Source of the DNA: Moraxellaceae bacterium
GTDB lineage: Bacteria; Pseudomonadota; Gammaproteobacteria; Pseudomonadales; Moraxellaceae
DNA length: 64,000 nucleotides
NCBI GenBank assembly: GCA_024234595.1
Contig: JACKNZ010000015.1
Span: forward strand, 44,679-108,678
Reading direction: 5' to 3'
Part shown: positions 16,283-25,480 of the stretch, piece by piece
Numbering within the stretch: the stretch's first letter is position 1
Layout: every line of letters begins with the position of its first letter
Notes under the pieces: model-generated
Database searches by the model: none
The model's input: the letters and a program-made list of their open reading frames with translations, nothing else
Told to the model about the DNA's origin: nothing
Program-made: the position numbers and the translations under genes

Positions 16283-17362
16283 CTAAAGCAAGGGGATTCC
16301 TTCTGCAAGACGCTCATGTCCGAGCGCAAGAATGTTCTTGGCGGCGTTTATGTCGCGGTCATGCAGTGTACCACACTGCATACAAGTCCATTCTCTTATT
16401 CCAAGTCCTGCTCTACCTTTTGGACTGTTTTGGCGTGACCCACAACACGAGCAAGTTTGGGTGGTATATTTTTCATCAATTTCTTCAAACCACACCCCTG
16501 CGTTCTCGCATTTATACTTGAGTAGGGTTCTAAACATCGTCCAACCTGCATCAAATACAGATTTTGCCAGTTTGGTTTTGGCTAGACTTTTTGTGTTGAC
16601 ATTGCCAACAAATATCGCAGCGTAATTTTTAACTAATTTACTACTTTCTTGGTGTAAGTGATTATGTCTAATCTGTTTAATTTTAGCATGAATGGCTTTA
16701 ACGCGCTTTTTGTTTCTTGCTCGCTGAGCTATACCTAGTTTTTGTTCGTACTTTCTATAGGTACGTTGGGCTTGAATTTTTTTACCATTAGAGAGAGTGG
16801 CAAAGTCTTTTAAGCCTAGATCTATACCAACACTTCGACTTCGTTCAGTGACCGCGCTAGGTGCTAGGTTTGTGAGCGTAGTCGAATCATCAACCACTAA
16901 GCACACATACCAACGTCCACGGCCATCTTGGACAAATGCCCCTGTTTTGACGTGGTATTGACTTAATCCGTAACTATCCCACAAACCAAACCAGTGATGA
17001 CCGTATTTAACTTGTCCATGTTGATATTTAATCGCAGTTTTTTTAAAAGGTATCCAGCCCAACGATTTTTTGGCTGAGTTAGGATTGGATACGCGCCACT
17101 TGAGCTTCGCTTTTTTGAACTGTTTGCGTCTTAAAACCAATTCCTCGGTAATGGCTTGAATCGTTTGGCTATGCAAGTTAAGTAGTTTACTTGCTCCTGC
17201 AGTATATTTTGCAATGTCGAAAGCTGAAAAAAACTTACCTGTCCGTTGTAAATGCTTAAAAGACAAGTCATTGACGTAATTCCAAACAAAGTTTACTTCC
17301 GATGCGAGTTGGTTTAGCACCTTGCAATGTTTGTCCTTTATACGTAATTTAAGCGTTTTCAT
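16283..17362 (-). CDS. tnpB: TnpB (IS605 OrfB-type RNA-guided nuclease), lone
   Basis: A 359-residue TnpB/OrfB protein. It has a basic N-terminal helical region, RuvC-I GIDLGLKDFA (Asp181), the zinc ribbon C304-C307/C327-C330 and RuvC-III HDRDINAAKNIL (Asp337). The position usually holding the RuvC-II Glu reads IFVGNVNTKSLAK, with no acid; Glu297 in EEIDEKYTTQTC may replace it. Residues ~160-177 are encoded by a dispersed palindromic repeat. No tnpA lies beside it. The sequence beyond the stop shows the usual CTTTAG hairpin and GATGTCAA end. I chose the ATG at 17362 over the TTG at 17365. The frame is intact, so it may be functional. Confidence 0.92.
   Translation of the reverse strand: MKTLKLRIKDKHCKVLNQLASEVNFVWNYVNDLSFKHLQRTGKFFSAFDIAKYTAGASKLLNLHSQTIQAITEELVLRRKQFKKAKLKWRVSNPNSAKKSLGWIPFKKTAIKYQHGQVKYGHHWFGLWDSYGLSQYHVKTGAFVQDGRGRWYVCLVVDDSTTLTNLAPSAVTERSRSVGIDLGLKDFATLSNGKKIQAQRTYRKYEQKLGIAQRARNKKRVKAIHAKIKQIRHNHLHQESSKLVKNYAAIFVGNVNTKSLAKTKLAKSVFDAGWTMFRTLLKYKCENAGVWFEEIDEKYTTQTCSCCGSRQNSPKGRAGLGIREWTCMQCGTLHDRDINAAKNILALGHERLAEGIPLL
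16831..16886. repeat. Dispersed palindromic repeat inserted in tnpB
   Basis: Arms CTTCGACTTCGTTCAG and TGTGAGCGTAGTCGAA frame about 55 bp inside tnpB. On the coding strand it reads STTLTNLAPSAVTERSRS, just before the RuvC-I motif. The same family occurs at 9953-9980, 17423-17473, 26714-26782, 32703-32755 and 55887-56033. Confidence 0.75.
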
Positions 17363-17422
17363 CAACCAACTTTAAGAGTAAATCATCGTTAAAACAATAC
17401 TTTCTCAAGATTTTATTCTGTA

Positions 17423-17473
17423 TTTCGGCTTCGCTCAGCAACCAAAAGACACATGGTTTTACGGCGAAGTCGA
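17423..17473. repeat. Dispersed palindromic repeat upstream of tnpB
   Basis: TTTCGGCTTCGCTCAG at the left and GGCGAAGTCGA at the right, with a diverged centre. It lies in the 183-bp gap between the tnpB start and the end of the Uma2 gene. That gap holds no gene or other site that I recognise. Confidence 0.6.
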
Positions 17474-17545
17474 TAAAGACGAGGATTATACGGTACTTTT
17501 GGCTTTATAACAGTGCAAAGCTCAGTTTTTTTGGTGTAATCGTGT

Positions 17546-18172
17546 TTATTTTTGGAGATTGTCGCTATTGTCAGCTTGGTTTTGCTGCTCGGCTTTCTTT
17601 TTTAACCATGCGGTCATATCTTCATTTTTGACACGACGATAGATATCTTCTACCGCCACTGTGAGTCCAATCGAGGTAAAGCAAATGTCATGCCCCAAAT
17701 AGTGTACGGTTTGCTCCCAATATTTATCGTCTATGCGATACCATCTTTCTATTTCTACAAAATCTTGTTCAATAAGAATATATTCTTTTAGGCTGGCAAT
17801 TTGACAATATGCTTGACGTTTAAAGGTTTTGTCATGTTGGCGAGTGGATTTTGACAATACTTCAACAATGAGAGTTGGATATTGGGTGTAATAATCTTGT
17901 TCTTGACCACTACAATCCACCATCACATCGGGATAAAAAAAGTTGTTACCCACTTTAACTTTCATGTCGGAGGCGTAGGGTTGGCAAGGGTTATCTTGCA
18001 GGTGATTATACAATAAATTAGATACCGTCATGCTAATGATATTATGGTCTTTGTGTGCGCCTGCCATCGCATACACTTCGCCATCTATGTATTCATGGCG
18101 AATATCTGATAACAATTCGCCTGCCAAGTAGTCTTGCTGGGTGATGGAGTTGTTTTTTAACGCAGTGTTCAT
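17546..18172 (-). CDS. Uma2-family putative endonuclease, copy 1
   Basis: A 208-residue PDDEXK-fold protein of the Uma2 (DUF820) family, common in multiple copies in cyanobacteria and some proteobacteria. Family features are LAGELLSDIRHEYIDGEVYA near the N-terminus, the active-site strand FYPDVMVDCS, and LIVEVLSKSTRQHDKTFKR (Glu and Lys of the catalytic core), then LKEYILIEQD. The cellular role is unknown. A close paralogue lies in the liv operon at 29693. The tail beyond residue 190 is Gln/Asn rich. It stands alone, with a terminator-like hairpin from the next operon 80 bp upstream. Confidence 0.88.
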   Translation of the reverse strand: MNTALKNNSITQQDYLAGELLSDIRHEYIDGEVYAMAGAHKDHNIISMTVSNLLYNHLQDNPCQPYASDMKVKVGNNFFYPDVMVDCSGQEQDYYTQYPTLIVEVLSKSTRQHDKTFKRQAYCQIASLKEYILIEQDFVEIERWYRIDDKYWEQTVHYLGHDICFTSIGLTVAVEDIYRRVKNEDMTAWLKKKAEQQNQADNSDNLQK

Positions 18173-18257
18173 CTTTACAGACCCTAAGTCAATTATTAAC
18201 TCACCAAGACTAACAAATATTATTCTCTCAAATCAAACTCTAGCATACAGCAATAAA

Positions 18258-18277
18258 AAAGCGGCTTGCGCCGCTTT
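18258..18277 (-). terminator. Rho-independent terminator of the exported-protein operon
   Basis: Stem AAAGCGGC / GCCGCTTT with a TTGC loop, followed on the minus strand by TTTTTATTG. It lies just after the stop of the last of the four tandem genes. Confidence 0.9.
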
Positions 18278-18279
18278 GA

Positions 18280-19827
18280 TTAACAGAATTTAAGAGTACC
18301 ATAACAGTTAGGCGCGAAATTTTGCCCACTTAATTGCAAATCTCTTAAAGTCAAACTTAATGGTGCTCCCGACAAATCAATAGTACCAGCATCAATATTA
18401 ATATCACCTGTGCCTAAAATAGCATTTACTAAGCCAGCAAAAGTCATTGATGCTGGATTAGCTGTAATATAAGTCGTTAGTGCTTGTGCCAATTGAGGAA
18501 ATAAGGGTGCAATATCAACCTGCTGAACAGGGTCAACACTACCTAGGTTAATAGGGTCTGCAAAAGACATCCACCAGCCTCTTTTGGCAACATCAGTAAC
18601 AGTCGCTGGTTTACTAGAGTCTGTAGAGCCATCCACTCTTGTGCGTTCTGGATTAGCACCAGAGTAACTACCAGGCCAGCGCATATCTTGTGACTGTAAC
18701 GACAAATAAAAAGGTGAGTTAATGGGCAAATAATGTACATAGCCTAAATCTTGCTGAATCGTCACATCGGCTTTAATACCATTGATAGTTGCTTTCATAA
18801 AGTTGTTTTGCAAAAAATCACCAACATTAACACCTGCGATAGATCCCAACGTACAGCCAAATCCTCCACTACACCCAATAATCTGTGCATCCAGTGGCCC
18901 ACCTTGAGCTTGAGCCTCCAGTGGTACATTAAATGTCCAGTCAATTGGCGTTTCTACTGGATTATGATAAACAACATTACCCCCTGCAGGATATACACCT
19001 CTATAATCTGACTTAATAGGTGGTACTGATAACGTCGCGGCTAAAGGCAAAGCAGCTGTACGTGAAGCATTTAACACAATACCTGGCCTGATAAAGGGAA
19101 TATTACTCATGGCAGGTACATTCATGCCACCGCCTGTTGTTTTGAAATCGTAGATAGCCCCTACTCCAGAATCAATTTTACCAAAAACTTGATTGTTATA
19201 GGTCACGGGAACACCATCAACCACATAATTGGCATTAGGAATCGTTTCAAAAAATCGTGCTAGGGTATTGGCTTTGCCATACACATAACCTGTCGCGTCT
19301 GACTGAATACGCATAAACCCTGATATTGCATTAATACCATTAGGTGTTGTGCTGTTTTCTGTACCTGTCGTTAACAAGCCTATCGCCCTTTCAGCACTGA
19401 CTCTAAAACCCACAATCTCTCGAGTAGAGGCCGTATTAGGGTTTTTAACAGCAAACTGAAAGAATGGATTTTCTAATACTGCATCTGACTGTACTCTTCC
19501 ATCCCGTGTTGATGACAGACCACTCAAACTCAAGTTATCAATATCAATATCACAACCACCTGCTCCATTGACACCACCACATCCTAATTGCAATTTTCGA
19601 ATATTTAAGTTGGCTTCTATTTTTGCTTCAAATCCCAACTTATAAAATCCTATATTATTGCCACCCTCAAAGTTCGATGCATCTGACGGGGCTAAATAAC
19701 TTAGATTCATTAATGCCTGGCCATCAACTTCTGCCAACTCACTATCTGACAACTCAGACATTGCCCACACAGCAGGAGATAAGATAAAACCGCCCAATAT
19801 AGCAGCTGAACATATTATTTTTTTCAT
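18280..19827 (-). CDS. Exported FilA/DUF6160-like surface protein (515 aa)
   Basis: The protein starts with a clear signal peptide (MKKIICSAAILGGFILSPAV) and then SELSDSELAEVDGQALMN, the motif shared by all four proteins of this operon. The rest is rich in Gly, Asn, Ser and Thr with alternating hydrophobic residues, suggesting a beta-rich extracellular or outer-membrane protein. Three Cys pairs (for example LQLGCGGVNGAGGCDID and IIGCSGGFGCTLG) could form disulphides. It is the last gene of the run, 15 nt after the 812-residue gene, and ends at a terminator. I know this N-terminal motif from proteins called FilA or DUF6160 in Acinetobacter; the specific role is not known. Confidence 0.7.
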   Translation of the reverse strand: MKKIICSAAILGGFILSPAVWAMSELSDSELAEVDGQALMNLSYLAPSDASNFEGGNNIGFYKLGFEAKIEANLNIRKLQLGCGGVNGAGGCDIDIDNLSLSGLSSTRDGRVQSDAVLENPFFQFAVKNPNTASTREIVGFRVSAERAIGLLTTGTENSTTPNGINAISGFMRIQSDATGYVYGKANTLARFFETIPNANYVVDGVPVTYNNQVFGKIDSGVGAIYDFKTTGGGMNVPAMSNIPFIRPGIVLNASRTAALPLAATLSVPPIKSDYRGVYPAGGNVVYHNPVETPIDWTFNVPLEAQAQGGPLDAQIIGCSGGFGCTLGSIAGVNVGDFLQNNFMKATINGIKADVTIQQDLGYVHYLPINSPFYLSLQSQDMRWPGSYSGANPERTRVDGSTDSSKPATVTDVAKRGWWMSFADPINLGSVDPVQQVDIAPLFPQLAQALTTYITANPASMTFAGLVNAILGTGDINIDAGTIDLSGAPLSLTLRDLQLSGQNFAPNCYGTLKFC

Positions 19828-19842
19828 AGCCTACCCTCTGCT

Positions 19843-22281
19843 TTAATCTCTTGGTCTAAAGCTAAAATTACTATTTAAACGTCCACCCGTAATGGCAATT
19901 TCTCCCAAACGCTGGCCATTTTGACCTGACGGATACAAGTTGATATCTCTAATTCTAAATACATTATTTTGACGTTGAGTTGCATTACCAGGGTCGGGAT
20001 TAAAGGTAAACGCATAACTAAAGGCAACCGTCTCTTTGTTGATTTTGATTTGGTTACTAAAACCGATGTTACCTGTAATATTATCTAAACCAATGATAGA
20101 GTCATCTATAGGATCAACAAACTGAATCGTGCTTGTTGTATATTGCACACCACTTTGAGTTACACTGCCTTTTAAGTCGTAGTTACCTTCAAAACTTAAA
20201 CGATTACCAGATAATGTATCCACACCAGGTACAATATCCAAATTCATACTGCCATCTAACTTAAGCTTAACCCCTAAAAATACGTCGTCTTTTTTGGTAA
20301 AACTATCTAGAGGCACATAACAAGCTGTCTCATTGGCACCTGTACAACCTGTAAAATTAGAGCGATAACGCGAACCTGGCAAATAACCACCAGCTAACTC
20401 CATGGCTGCTGCAATCGTCAGCTTTGGCATATTCAGATTGATTTTATTATTTTCTAATCCCAATGTACCATAGGCCGTAATTAACATATCAATATTACGC
20501 AAACCGATATAGTAATTGGTTGGGTTATTGCTGTCTAAAGGGTTATCGGCTCCATCAATCAACATAATAGAGGTTGTTCGAGCACCTGCTGGAGTGCCAT
20601 CAGGCAAGGCAACCTTATTTACACCTTCTGTGCTTAAGCCCAATGCAAAACCTAAGCGTTCCGAGCCTGACACTGTGGTGCCATAAGTCACCATGTTGGC
20701 ATTTAGATTATAAAATGGCAAACCTAAACCCCATTTTTGTGCTGGGTTACTTGGAATATCTGCGGCGTTAGTCACATCATTGCTTACTGTAAATCGTGTT
20801 GTTCTTGCGACGGCATTAAAGTTAAAGCCTCTGACGGCTACAGCCAAAGCATTGGGATTAGAGGAGATAGAATCGTGCACTAAATGTGAATAATCGCCAC
20901 TGGTTGTTATGTTGCCATTAGTGGTAGTACCACCCGTAGTAATGGTTAAACGCGAAGTATTCAAGTTAGTGTTTGTGGGCAATTGCACTCTTTTAGAGTT
21001 TATTAAGTTAAAATAAACGTCACCTGTATCAAAATATGCCCTATCTGTATTAAGAGGTGTTCCACCTGCGGCAATCGTTTTTCTGATTAACAATGGCGTT
21101 AAATTACTAAATTCAACGCCATATGCGTTTGTACCACCATGACCAAGCTCCAAGGTAGAACCTTTACCACCTGCACCAAAGGTTGCCGCATCTGCATCAT
21201 TTTTAGTAAAGTCAGCTCTCACGCGCATATACAAGCCCTCACTACCCGCGATAGAGCCATCTATCCCTGTTGCTGCAGTGCCAGCAGCCGAATAAGCTGC
21301 CCCCAAAATACTATTCGCTGGTGTTGCGTTACGACCATCTACCCCTTTAACCACCATACTTGCATTGGTTGCCCTTCCTGAAGCTCCTAGACGTAATACG
21401 CCTTTTACGGGGTTAGATACATCTGTTGTTGTAAGCGTTGTGCCTGTATTACCTTTATATACAATATCCAAATTTAGACCAGGGTTCGTTCCACCTGCTG
21501 ATCCGCCCGAATAATTAACATCAGTCACTCTATTTAAATCAATATAATTAGCGGCATCACGAGTTTCTAATACTAACGCATTCTGATAGCTCGGGTTAGT
21601 TTCGGTGCTATCTCCAATATACATATAACCTTGGCCTGCAAAGTTAAAGTTAAAATTTCTCACAATAAACTGATTGTTAATACCACCAGATGCTTGCTGA
21701 GTTAAGTATAGATTAAGATTTTTAAGCCCCAACTCCACATTCATGAGTGCATTTTTATTAAATAGACCATCTCTCGTTGTTAGGTTAAAAATTACATCTT
21801 CTTGAGATTGAACCGCAAATCCACCATAACTATTACCACAAACCGCACCCGCTGCATCGCAAATCCGCAAACTATTTGCCTTTAAAGTGCCAAAATAAAA
21901 GGCCGACTTTAATGCAAGCCCTGTTGATGCACCGCTTGAACCAATATCTAAATTGAGCGTTGTATGTAATTTGCCTGTATGGGTTATATCGGTACTGTGT
22001 GTTGCACCAGTAGGATTAAGACTCACACCATCAAAATACGCGCCAAGGGTAGTTTCGGCGTTAGTTGATAGACCAGCCTTGTCTTGCCAAAAGGCTCGAT
22101 TGATTGTGGCACTGTCATATTCTGCATTAACATACAAGCCGTCCTGTCCATCTATCAATCCCAACTCTACATCAGACATTTCTTGTAGTGCATGAACAGT
22201 ACCAACACCACTAATAGCCGCTATCGCTACTACCAAGGGCAATTTACTGGGCTGCTGTTGACTGTTTTTGTTATTTTTCAT
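19843..22281 (-). CDS. Exported FilA/DUF6160-like surface protein (812 aa)
   Basis: The N-terminus has a hydrophobic export signal (LPLVVAIAAISGVGTVHA) followed by LQEMSDVELGLIDGQDGLYV, the operon's shared motif. The body is about 770 residues, rich in Thr, Asn, Gly and Ala with many short strands, and nearly Cys-free except DAAGAVCG and the CTGANETACYV segment near residue 660. This is consistent with a repetitive beta-structure on the cell surface. It is the third gene in transcription order, 17 nt after the 230-residue gene. No enzyme motif was recognised. The length is unusual enough that a split or fused gene was considered, but the frame is continuous and uniform in composition. Confidence 0.7.
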   Translation of the reverse strand: MKNNKNSQQQPSKLPLVVAIAAISGVGTVHALQEMSDVELGLIDGQDGLYVNAEYDSATINRAFWQDKAGLSTNAETTLGAYFDGVSLNPTGATHSTDITHTGKLHTTLNLDIGSSGASTGLALKSAFYFGTLKANSLRICDAAGAVCGNSYGGFAVQSQEDVIFNLTTRDGLFNKNALMNVELGLKNLNLYLTQQASGGINNQFIVRNFNFNFAGQGYMYIGDSTETNPSYQNALVLETRDAANYIDLNRVTDVNYSGGSAGGTNPGLNLDIVYKGNTGTTLTTTDVSNPVKGVLRLGASGRATNASMVVKGVDGRNATPANSILGAAYSAAGTAATGIDGSIAGSEGLYMRVRADFTKNDADAATFGAGGKGSTLELGHGGTNAYGVEFSNLTPLLIRKTIAAGGTPLNTDRAYFDTGDVYFNLINSKRVQLPTNTNLNTSRLTITTGGTTTNGNITTSGDYSHLVHDSISSNPNALAVAVRGFNFNAVARTTRFTVSNDVTNAADIPSNPAQKWGLGLPFYNLNANMVTYGTTVSGSERLGFALGLSTEGVNKVALPDGTPAGARTTSIMLIDGADNPLDSNNPTNYYIGLRNIDMLITAYGTLGLENNKINLNMPKLTIAAAMELAGGYLPGSRYRSNFTGCTGANETACYVPLDSFTKKDDVFLGVKLKLDGSMNLDIVPGVDTLSGNRLSFEGNYDLKGSVTQSGVQYTTSTIQFVDPIDDSIIGLDNITGNIGFSNQIKINKETVAFSYAFTFNPDPGNATQRQNNVFRIRDINLYPSGQNGQRLGEIAITGGRLNSNFSFRPRD

Positions 22282-22298
22282 ATTACATAAACCTTTTA

Positions 22299-22991
22299 TT
22301 AACAGCGCGGATGGTTTGTATCACAACTAAAAACTTTTATAGTTCCTTGCAATGCTAAGTTAGCATTGATACTTAAACCCGTAAAACCCACCTCTCGCCC
22401 CTGATCAAAACCTGCTGCCGTATATTTGCCATTAGCATAAGCTCCTGCACCACTTCCACCAGATGCTTTTGCCAAATAGCCAGGTAAATTAGTAGTACCT
22501 GTAGAGCAGTTTAAATTTGTCTCGGTACAGGTGTCCGATTCAATTGCCAGTGACTGATAACCAAAGTTACGAATTAAAATTGGTTTAGTAGCATTAAAGC
22601 CAAACTGCACTGCCGCCTTTAGCACAGTGGCACTATTATCGCCTACATAAGGGGCTAAATCTGCGCCATCCAACTTGACTTCTTGAAACTTAAGTGTGCC
22701 TTGTACCTGTTTAAAGACCAACCACAATTTACGTCCCGTCGCTGAGCCTGTTACCGTCCCGTCGTGATTACGATTATTTAAATTTAACGCCCAGCGGCAA
22801 AACTCAAAATCAGCACATAAGGTTGCATCAAAACTATAATCTGGATTTTGATTGAGTCGCATCTCTAGTGACAGGTCAGCACCTGCTTGTCCATCAACCG
22901 CTTGCAACTCTTCTTCATTCATGGCTTGCATTTCAGCATAAGACACTGAAGAACAGCCTAACAACAAAAGCATTAAAATAGCGTTTTTCAT
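22299..22991 (-). CDS. Exported FilA-like protein (230 aa)
   Basis: A small member of the cluster. It has a lipoprotein-like or cleaved signal (MKNAILMLLLLGCSSVSYA), then MQAMNEEELQAVDGQAGADL, and a beta-rich body. Cysteines occur as CADFEFC and near the C-terminus (SCDTNHPRC). A LLLGCSS stretch could act as a lipobox, but the SYA cleavage site just after it is an alternative. Of the four it is closest in size to the protein named FilA in Acinetobacter; that link is recalled, not checked. It is the second gene in the operon, 10 nt after the first. Confidence 0.68.
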   Translation of the reverse strand: MKNAILMLLLLGCSSVSYAEMQAMNEEELQAVDGQAGADLSLEMRLNQNPDYSFDATLCADFEFCRWALNLNNRNHDGTVTGSATGRKLWLVFKQVQGTLKFQEVKLDGADLAPYVGDNSATVLKAAVQFGFNATKPILIRNFGYQSLAIESDTCTETNLNCSTGTTNLPGYLAKASGGSGAGAYANGKYTAAGFDQGREVGFTGLSINANLALQGTIKVFSCDTNHPRC

Positions 22992-23001
22992 GTTCTACAC
23001 C

Positions 23002-25272
23002 CTATAAACCTTTTGTTGTTATTTTTAAGTGTTGTATTAACAAACCGTCTATTACCGCAGAGCCCATATTATTTAATGGCGATGCATTTACATCTACTGT
23101 ATGAGATAGTGGAATAATATCAGTAGTTTGACCATAAACGAATGCAGCCTGACCGACCACTGGAAACCACGTTAAATTTCGACCAGCCAAGTCCCAATCT
23201 CGGTTGTTGTTTGGACTCACTATTTCAACAACTCCTAAACCATGTGCACCTCTACTGCCATCTACTTCAGATTCTCCATTACAAACATTTGTACCCGCAG
23301 ATAAATTACCTCCAGGACAATCATGAGCACCACGCACAAATGGTGAACCAGGCGTATTTGTTGTTCCATTACTAGGGGATGCTGGTGTTCCAAACAAATA
23401 TGTGGTTGTATAAGAACCATCCGTATTGCTAAAAGTTTTTACACCCGTACTAGAGTTAATGGCTGTTAAATATGCCCAATCGTTATGGACACCTGATAAA
23501 TTAAAATAACGTCGACAATTTGAAGGAAACCCCAAAACACCTCCCGTACAATCACCACTTGGATGGCCATACGGATCTGCAGTATCTCCCCCTGTAAAAT
23601 TAGGATCAACCAATAAATAAGTATCCGTAAAAACGCCTGTCCGTGTTCTTAACTCACGTTGCTGAAATTGTATTTCTGTGCGTACGGTAGTGAATGGTCC
23701 TGCCTGAGTACGAGTTTGCAATTCACCAAAAGAAATACCGACTGACTCTGCCCCAGAATAAGCTGTCAAAGTATTTGTAGCGGCATCATATACCGTAGAA
23801 CCAATGCTAATACTGCTATGAGTGGCGCTATTGCCCTGATAATTTACCCCACCCAACGTGCGTGTTGTTCCACATTGATAAAAATTACACGTAGAGCCAG
23901 TATAACCACCATTAGTAATTGGGTTAGAATTATCATAATTAGTATAGATTTGTTTATAAACAGACTCTTTGTTGGCAATCCTAGCAACCTCTAAGACAAG
24001 ATTTTTATTATCACTAGCAACCCCAACCACTAAGGGCTGATACAACTGACCTAAGACCACATTCATATTGACATTATAAAAATTTAACCCTTCGGCGCTA
24101 TCAAAAGTTGGCGCACTACCACCATTGATAGCTGGTGTATCCAACAATGCCGTGTTAGATGTTTCTTTGGTACTTAAACGTAACACACTCGGCAAGCTAG
24201 GGGGTGTCCATGTTAAACCACTGACAGAATCAGTCACTGTACGACTTTGAAATCTAAACTGACAGGCTGCGGTACTAAAGGCAACCGAAGTTGTACCACA
24301 ACCATAAGCACCATCCTGCACAAAAGCGGTGGCATTACGACTTGAAGAACTTGTCGTTACACTTGCCCTTAAAGTTTCTCCATCACCGCTATTAAAGCGC
24401 AATACACCCGTTAAACCCAATGTATTGTTATAAAAGTTACTCATACCATTAACGCCAGTTGCTGCTCCACCTAGCGTTTGAAACATCCTTATTTCACTGC
24501 CGTTTAGACTCACACCATCCCAAATAGCTTGCATACGCAAACGGTTAGCACGACCAGCCCCCCCCACATTAAACTGTGTTCCAGTTGCTGTCAGATTTTC
24601 TGCCACATTTGGATCACGCACAAATGCATCCAACCAATAAGCAAACTTTAAGTTATAAGCAGATTTTTCTGCAGCAGATAAAGCAGATACATTAGTATTA
24701 TATAGCGGTGCTTCGAGCCCAAAATAAGTCACATTACCACTACTGGTTGATGTTGGAGCAGGTGCGTTAAAATCTGGCACACCATTTTGCGTGACTGTTT
24801 TAAACAACCAAGGGTTGGCAGAAGTACCCCACGTATCAATTGCACGACCAAAACGACCATTCCAATCAGTATTTACTCTAGCTGCACCATAGGCTTTACT
24901 TGACTGAGAAACTGCCATGCCATATAAAAATATATCTGCTTTACCAACTGGCAAGTCACTTCCGTTAATAAAACCATCTTTATTGGTATCTTGAGAGTCA
25001 AACGTCAAAGGCCCTACAGGAATGTAACGTATATAGCCCGTATCTTTTAAACGATTAGTAGTTACGTCATTATCTAGCACCATGCCTGTACCCACATCCA
25101 GGGTATTATCAGCACCCCGCATTACCATATAAAAATTTTCTGGCAAAAAGGCAACACCCTCACCCGTGGCCTCACTCATGACATCGTCATCTAATACTTC
25201 TAAAGCATAAGCCGCCTGTGTATTGGCAAGAGCAATGGCAACACAAAGTGTTTTTAAGGTAGGCAATTTCAT
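23002..25272 (-). CDS. Exported surface protein with EF-hand-like loop (756 aa)
   Basis: First gene of the four-gene run. I set the start at the ATG at 25272, behind AGGGCG and in front of a good signal peptide (MKLPTLKTLCVAIALANTQA); the frame extends further upstream without a better site. The shared motif is degenerate here: EVLDDDVMSEATGEGVAFLP. Residues 95-106 (DTNKDGFINGSD) form a textbook EF-hand calcium loop. The rest is Asn/Thr/Gly/Ser rich, beta-type, with short Cys pairs such as CNFYQCG and CRRYF. It is probably exposed on the cell surface. No chaperone, usher or secretion gene lies nearby. Confidence 0.7.
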   Translation of the reverse strand: MKLPTLKTLCVAIALANTQAAYALEVLDDDVMSEATGEGVAFLPENFYMVMRGADNTLDVGTGMVLDNDVTTNRLKDTGYIRYIPVGPLTFDSQDTNKDGFINGSDLPVGKADIFLYGMAVSQSSKAYGAARVNTDWNGRFGRAIDTWGTSANPWLFKTVTQNGVPDFNAPAPTSTSSGNVTYFGLEAPLYNTNVSALSAAEKSAYNLKFAYWLDAFVRDPNVAENLTATGTQFNVGGAGRANRLRMQAIWDGVSLNGSEIRMFQTLGGAATGVNGMSNFYNNTLGLTGVLRFNSGDGETLRASVTTSSSSRNATAFVQDGAYGCGTTSVAFSTAACQFRFQSRTVTDSVSGLTWTPPSLPSVLRLSTKETSNTALLDTPAINGGSAPTFDSAEGLNFYNVNMNVVLGQLYQPLVVGVASDNKNLVLEVARIANKESVYKQIYTNYDNSNPITNGGYTGSTCNFYQCGTTRTLGGVNYQGNSATHSSISIGSTVYDAATNTLTAYSGAESVGISFGELQTRTQAGPFTTVRTEIQFQQRELRTRTGVFTDTYLLVDPNFTGGDTADPYGHPSGDCTGGVLGFPSNCRRYFNLSGVHNDWAYLTAINSSTGVKTFSNTDGSYTTTYLFGTPASPSNGTTNTPGSPFVRGAHDCPGGNLSAGTNVCNGESEVDGSRGAHGLGVVEIVSPNNNRDWDLAGRNLTWFPVVGQAAFVYGQTTDIIPLSHTVDVNASPLNNMGSAVIDGLLIQHLKITTKGL

Positions 25273-25480
25273 AGATACGCCCTGTTTTTGTTGTATGACT
25301 AGGAGCGGCACGCCACAACAGCGGAACACTAAATTAAAATAATAGTTGTAAACTCTAATAATTATGCCCTGTTTTAAGCAGTTTGCCAAAGTTTGAGCGT
25401 TATTTAAAAGTCGTTTTTTTGTAATAAGCGATAAATGGCTTTAATTATCAACTAAAACCATTACCTAAATTTTATACTTC

